A stretch of DNA of 64,000 nucleotides from contig NZ_VNIA01000002.1 of assembly GCF_008124875.1 (NCBI RefSeq), positions 558,001-622,000 of the forward strand. The letters run 5' to 3'. The notes beneath the pieces are model-generated. The model saw only the letters and a list, made by a program, of their open reading frames with translations, had not been told where the DNA came from and made no database searches. The DNA is from Tenacibaculum adriaticum. Its GTDB lineage: Bacteria > Bacteroidota > Bacteroidia > Flavobacteriales > Flavobacteriaceae. A program made the translations under genes and the position numbers. How positions within the stretch are numbered: position 1 is the stretch's first letter; each line of letters starts with the position of its first letter. This document shows positions 60,334 to 64,000 of the stretch, in pieces.

Positions 60334-61647
60334 CTAAACAATACTAATACGCACTTTTTTATTTTTTAAGCGTCTATCACTTAACTTTTCAACTAATTCT
60401 TTGGCTTCCGTTGCAGGTACCGAAATAAAGGCACAATCTTGTTTTAGTTCGATAACGCCTAATTGATCTTTGGTAAGATTTCCTTGTTTAAAAAATAAAC
60501 CTGCAATATCTCCTTTAGATATTTTATCCTTTCTTCCTCCTGAAATAAATAAGGTTTCCCAATAGCGAGGTTTTACCTTTTCTTTATTAGAAATATCTGC
60601 ATTACTCGTATTCTTAATAAACTCTGGTAACGATTCTTTTTCCCATTTTAATACATAGGCAGTCCCTTTTGCATTTACTCTGGCTGTTCTACCATTTCTA
60701 TGGGTAAATTCTTCTATTCTTTGCGGCAATTCATAATGGATAATGTATTTCATTTCAGGAATATCTATTCCTCTTGCGGCTAAATCGGTTGCAAGTAAAA
60801 CCTGACTTGTACCGTTTCTGAATTTAATTAAAGAACGCTCACGATCTCTTTGTTCCATGCCTCCAGAAAAACAACTATGCGCTATTTTATGCTTCGTTAA
60901 AAAATCACTTACATGTTGTATGCTATCTTTTAAATTACAAAAAATAATTCCAGGTTCGTTACCAATATGATGTAATAAGTCTAAAAGCGTTTGATTTTTA
61001 TTTTTTACTGGTGTAACCACCGTTTTGATGTCTAATTTCTTTGATTTCTTCCCTGTTAAATAATTTAATACTTTCGGGTTATGTAATCGCACAAAATCAG
61101 GTACCTCTGCTTCTTGTGTAGCTGAAGTTAAAATACGCTTGCTTATGTTTGGTAATTGATTGATAATTCCTCGCATTTCATATTCGAAACCAACTTCTAA
61201 CGACTTATCAAACTCATCTAAAATTAAGGCTTTAATACTGTCTTTAGAAAAACGATCGTTTGCAAAATGGTCTGCTATTCTGCCAGGAGTACCTATTAAA
61301 ATACTTGGTGTGTGTTTTAATTCTATTTTATCTTTCGCCATCGATCTTCCTCCATATACCGCATTTACTTTAAATCCTGTTCCCATTTCTCTGATTACTT
61401 GTTCTATTTGAATGGCTAATTCTCTAGACGGAACTAAAATTAATACTTGTATCTCTTTATTATCTGGATCTATCAGTTTAAGCGTTGGCAATAAAAAAGC
61501 CAAGGTTTTACCCGTACCTGTTGGTGAAAGTATAACCGTATTAGTAGTGGTATCAATTACTGAAATGGCTTCATTTTGCATTTCATTTAATTCATAGATA
61601 TTTAGTTTTGCTAAAATATCTTCTTGGTCCTTTATCGTATTTGCCAT
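60334..61647 (-). CDS. DEAD-box RNA helicase with DbpA-like RNA-binding end
   Basis: The 437-residue helicase has motif I SPTGTGKTLAF, motif Ia VPSRELAIQ, motif II LILDEFDKSLE (DEFD in place of DEAD), motif III SAT (LTSATQEA), motif V ATDLAARGIDIPEM and motif VI HRNGRTAR, where the usual HRxGRxGR has Ala for Gly. The last 75 residues (ISKGDIAGLFFKQGNLTKDQLG to NKKVRISIV, in parts) form the DbpA-type RNA-recognition domain, which in other bacteria binds a 23S rRNA hairpin. A role in large-subunit assembly is likely. Confidence 0.9.
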   Translation of the reverse strand: MANTIKDQEDILAKLNIYELNEMQNEAISVIDTTTNTVILSPTGTGKTLAFLLPTLKLIDPDNKEIQVLILVPSRELAIQIEQVIREMGTGFKVNAVYGGRSMAKDKIELKHTPSILIGTPGRIADHFANDRFSKDSIKALILDEFDKSLEVGFEYEMRGIINQLPNISKRILTSATQEAEVPDFVRLHNPKVLNYLTGKKSKKLDIKTVVTPVKNKNQTLLDLLHHIGNEPGIIFCNLKDSIQHVSDFLTKHKIAHSCFSGGMEQRDRERSLIKFRNGTSQVLLATDLAARGIDIPEMKYIIHYELPQRIEEFTHRNGRTARVNAKGTAYVLKWEKESLPEFIKNTSNADISNKEKVKPRYWETLFISGGRKDKISKGDIAGLFFKQGNLTKDQLGVIELKQDCAFISVPATEAKELVEKLSDRRLKNKKVRISIV

Positions 61648-61761
61648 AATCGTTTACTTACTATCTATGAATTTTTTGTATGCAGCAAAGATAGGTAGTC
61701 TTTTATCAGGATAGTGTATGTATAATGGTAAATTAAAAAAGTTACATACACGATAAAAAAA

Positions 61762-61878
61762 CGTCATTGCGAGTGAAACAAAGTGGAACGAAGTAATCTC
61801 TATATCTTAAAAATCAAAACATTAATACAAACTCATAATTAAAAGATTACTTCAGTCCTATACTCCTTCGTAATGACG
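61762..61878. repeat. CGTCATTGCGAG-family palindromic repeat, single copy
   Basis: CGTCATTGCGAG and GAAGTAATCTCTATATCTTA on the left, AAAAGATTACTTCAGTCC and CGTAATGACG on the right pair over the whole element. It belongs to the same family as 18109-18649 and 32774-33013 but lies between genes transcribed from the minus strand. Confidence 0.85.
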
Positions 61879-61919
61879 AAAAATTTACTTTCATTATCTA
61901 TTTCTAAAATAGTTTGATA

Positions 61920-64000
61920 TTACTTCACCACTTTAACCCATCTTCCTTTAGTACGTGCTACGTAATCATTGTCGTACATTGCTTCTACTTGAACTCCTGG
62001 TAAATAATACTCTCCTAAATACGAGGCGTTTAATAACACTCTAAAAGTTTTTGTTTCATAAACCTTCAACGTAAAATAATTACTAATACTTGCATCTCGA
62101 ATATCGGTAAAATCAACATTCGTTGATGCTGTACTACTTCCAAAATCTGTAAAACGAGTATTTACAATTTCCCAACCCGATGGAATAAACTCCGTTAACG
62201 CAACATTGTCAACTTTATTATTCGTCGAATTTCTAATGATTACTTCTGCAATAAAATTGGTTCCTTGACTTAAATTATCTGGTTCCAAAACAATTCCTTC
62301 TTTCGTTTTATACACTACTTTGGCTTCAATATTCTTTTGAAATACTTTCTCTTCTCCAACAGGTAAAATTCCTTTGTTAAATACACGAACATATAAAACT
62401 CCGTTACTTTTATTGGCTATTTTTAAGGTATTCTCCTTTTTAACATCCGTTAAATCATTTACATACAACGATTTTGAGGTGTTTGCATTTTTAGCAACAG
62501 CATTAAAAGAATAATTGGATTGAATTCCTGAATTTTCTCCATTCTGCATAGCGAATTGAGACATTGCCAACAAACTATACGCTGTGGTTTGTGTACTCAT
62601 CCAATCGTTACTCGATAATTTATCAGCAACTTCTTTTGCTAATTTAATAGCCTGTGCATCATCTTTTAACAAGGTATACGTTTCTAACGCCATCGCCTTA
62701 TTACGTGTTTCTGATCCATAACCTGAATAATACCTACGTGTGTAATTTGAAGCAGACAAGGTGTTTAAAATTGATTTTGCAATAGATTGCTTACCAATTA
62801 AGGCATACGCACTTGCCAAACGCATTTTGGCATCATTAGAAATTCCGTTCGTTTCTCGTAATCGATTCATCGATGCTAAATCTGGGCTATTTGCTAAACT
62901 CAAGGTATACAATCGATAAGCTTGTGATAATGCATCGTCATCATAACGCGAATTTTGTCGCCAATTTCGAGCCGTTTGTTTTTGATATGACACCCATTTG
63001 TCTTTAAATCCGATCGGTAAAGCGTATCCTTTTTTAGCAGCCTCGATCATAAAATGTCCTGCATACGAAGTTCCCCAATTACTCACATAGTTTCCACCTT
63101 GCCAATACGCTAATCCTCCGTTTGATAATTGAAAATCTGACAATCGTTGAATCGTTGCTTTGATATTTCTTTCTATTGATCTTGATTTTTCTTGCGGTAA
63201 ATCAAAAATCTCTGGTAAATACAACTGCGGAAATGCACTCGACGTAGTTTGCTCTACACATCCGTGAGGATATTGAATTAAATATTGCAAACGCTTTGTA
63301 AAGTTCATCGGCGGTAAAGTTGATAATTCTATACTTGCGGAATTTGTACCAGCTGTACCAAAACTAGTAAAACTAATTTCACTATTCTCGTTAGATTTCA
63401 ATACTAAATCCTTTACCTCAGTAGTTACAGGATTCGGATTTACAACATCTATCTCAACCGAATACGAAGCTTTTTCAGCTCCTGAACTTGCATCAATATC
63501 AATTTTACCAATTCCTTTAAAATCATTTATTTTCAATTGAAAATAGGCCATTTTTTCATCTGGCTGATCAAAAGAAACTGTTTGAGTTTTATCACCCACA
63601 ATTGTATACGATTCGTTAGGTTGTAAACTTACTTTTACATTCTTAATATTTGGTTTCATGGCAAAAACCGTAACAGGTAAAGTAACTGTTTCTTGTGGTG
63701 TAATTTTACGCGGTAAGGATGCTAAGATCATAACAGGTTTACGAATAAAAGCCGTTTTTTCATCGCTTCCATACGCTTCTTTTTCGGCATTCGTTGCCAC
63801 CACCATTGCTTTTACAGAACCTATATATTTCGGTATTTTAATTTGATGCTCTTCTGTTTGTCCCATTTTTAAATCAAATGGGCCTAAATACGTAACCATC
63901 GGTTTAAATCTATTCGCTTTTTTGTTTTTACTTCCTGCTTCGGCTTCATCTCCACCGATACTTAAAATCTGATTGATTTTTCCGCCGTACGCACCAATAA
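61920..64000 (-). CDS. alpha-2-macroglobulin family protein, C-terminal part (partial)
   Basis: The frame is open through the right edge of the window, so at least 693 residues of the C-terminal end are seen and the N-terminus is missing. The thioester motif is in YPHGCVEQTTSSAFPQLYL: Cys-x-Glu-Gln, as in the bacterial trap proteins that bind an attacking protease covalently. Before it are macroglobulin-like strands (LPRKITPQETVTLPVTVF), after it a helical thioester domain (QLSNGGLAYWQGGNYVSNWGTSYAG, in parts) and a C-terminal receptor-like beta domain. Together with PbpC this protein is thought to guard and repair the cell envelope. The two genes are not adjacent here, which is unusual. Confidence 0.9.
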   Translation of the reverse strand, partial: IGAYGGKINQILSIGGDEAEAGSKNKKANRFKPMVTYLGPFDLKMGQTEEHQIKIPKYIGSVKAMVVATNAEKEAYGSDEKTAFIRKPVMILASLPRKITPQETVTLPVTVFAMKPNIKNVKVSLQPNESYTIVGDKTQTVSFDQPDEKMAYFQLKINDFKGIGKIDIDASSGAEKASYSVEIDVVNPNPVTTEVKDLVLKSNENSEISFTSFGTAGTNSASIELSTLPPMNFTKRLQYLIQYPHGCVEQTTSSAFPQLYLPEIFDLPQEKSRSIERNIKATIQRLSDFQLSNGGLAYWQGGNYVSNWGTSYAGHFMIEAAKKGYALPIGFKDKWVSYQKQTARNWRQNSRYDDDALSQAYRLYTLSLANSPDLASMNRLRETNGISNDAKMRLASAYALIGKQSIAKSILNTLSASNYTRRYYSGYGSETRNKAMALETYTLLKDDAQAIKLAKEVADKLSSNDWMSTQTTAYSLLAMSQFAMQNGENSGIQSNYSFNAVAKNANTSKSLYVNDLTDVKKENTLKIANKSNGVLYVRVFNKGILPVGEEKVFQKNIEAKVVYKTKEGIVLEPDNLSQGTNFIAEVIIRNSTNNKVDNVALTEFIPSGWEIVNTRFTDFGSSTASTNVDFTDIRDASISNYFTLKVYETKTFRVLLNASYLGEYYLPGVQVEAMYDNDYVARTKGRWVKVVK

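Overview
The window looks like a chromosomal segment from a member of the Flavobacteriaceae (Bacteroidota). It is strongly AT-rich and has no Shine-Dalgarno sequences to speak of. Many genes instead follow the Bacteroidota promoter pattern TTTG, about 17-20 bases, then TAnnTTTG. The gene content is also typical of the group: an OstA-like protein, one bifunctional RelA/SpoT, a gamma/tau subunit without zinc-finger cysteines, HmuY with a TonB receptor, DUF6607, and secreted proteins whose signal peptides end in a Gln-rich cleavage site. The genus cannot be fixed from the sequence alone; the overall impression is a marine, Tenacibaculum- or Polaribacter-like bacterium.

Layout. 1-20313 is mostly housekeeping: a tandem pair of secreted amidohydrolase-like proteins, an rRNA methyltransferase, a TPP-riboswitch-controlled thiamin salvage operon (thiM-thiE-thiD-tenA), RelA/SpoT, a Fur-family regulator with purA, a PLP decarboxylase, an OstA-like protein with a class III aminotransferase, two tandem long-chain acyl-CoA ligases, a five-unit tandem array of palindromic repeats and an RluA-type pseudouridine synthase.

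20314-25288 and 33040-41724 are accessory. Here almost every gene or small gene group is on the + strand and is followed within a few tens of bases by a 130-200 base imperfect palindrome of one recognisable family. Its ends pair (AACAAnGTGTATAA-like with TTATACACnnACCGTTGT-like, with extra-helical bases), and one subtype has a central hairpin of GAAAATCC-TCGC-GGATTTTC type. The layout, cargo then palindrome repeated several times with no recombinase nearby, resembles an integron cassette array lacking its integrase. The cargo includes an SF1 helicase with a large unknown N-terminus, a GNAT acetyltransferase, a DUF2971 + SLATT-like pair, an exported beta-barrel-like protein, a four-gene group ending in a secreted M43 metalloprotease, a broken small gene, and a RloC/PrrC-like ATPase-anticodon nuclease. 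This is the best candidate for an undescribed system in the window.

25374-32635 lies between the two cassette regions. It carries redox enzymes and regulators: an NmrA-like protein, two paralogous AraC regulators around two short-chain dehydrogenases, a third AraC regulator, a GlcG/HbpS-like protein and a glutathione-independent formaldehyde dehydrogenase. 41815-43790 is an arsR-thioredoxin-OsmC-permease operon with a very clear promoter. 44572-53083 is a haem/iron acquisition locus: HmuY and its TonB receptor diverge from DUF6607, an ankyrin protein, DUF2271 and a PepSY-flavodoxin reductase, with a Fur-box-like palindrome between two outward-facing promoters. 53256-64000 returns to core genes: dnaX, a Kef-type antiporter, pbpC, a tRNA-dihydrouridine synthase, a DEAD-box helicase and the C-terminal two thirds or so of an alpha-2-macroglobulin, which runs off the window. 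No rRNA, tRNA, CRISPR array, transposase or phage gene was seen.
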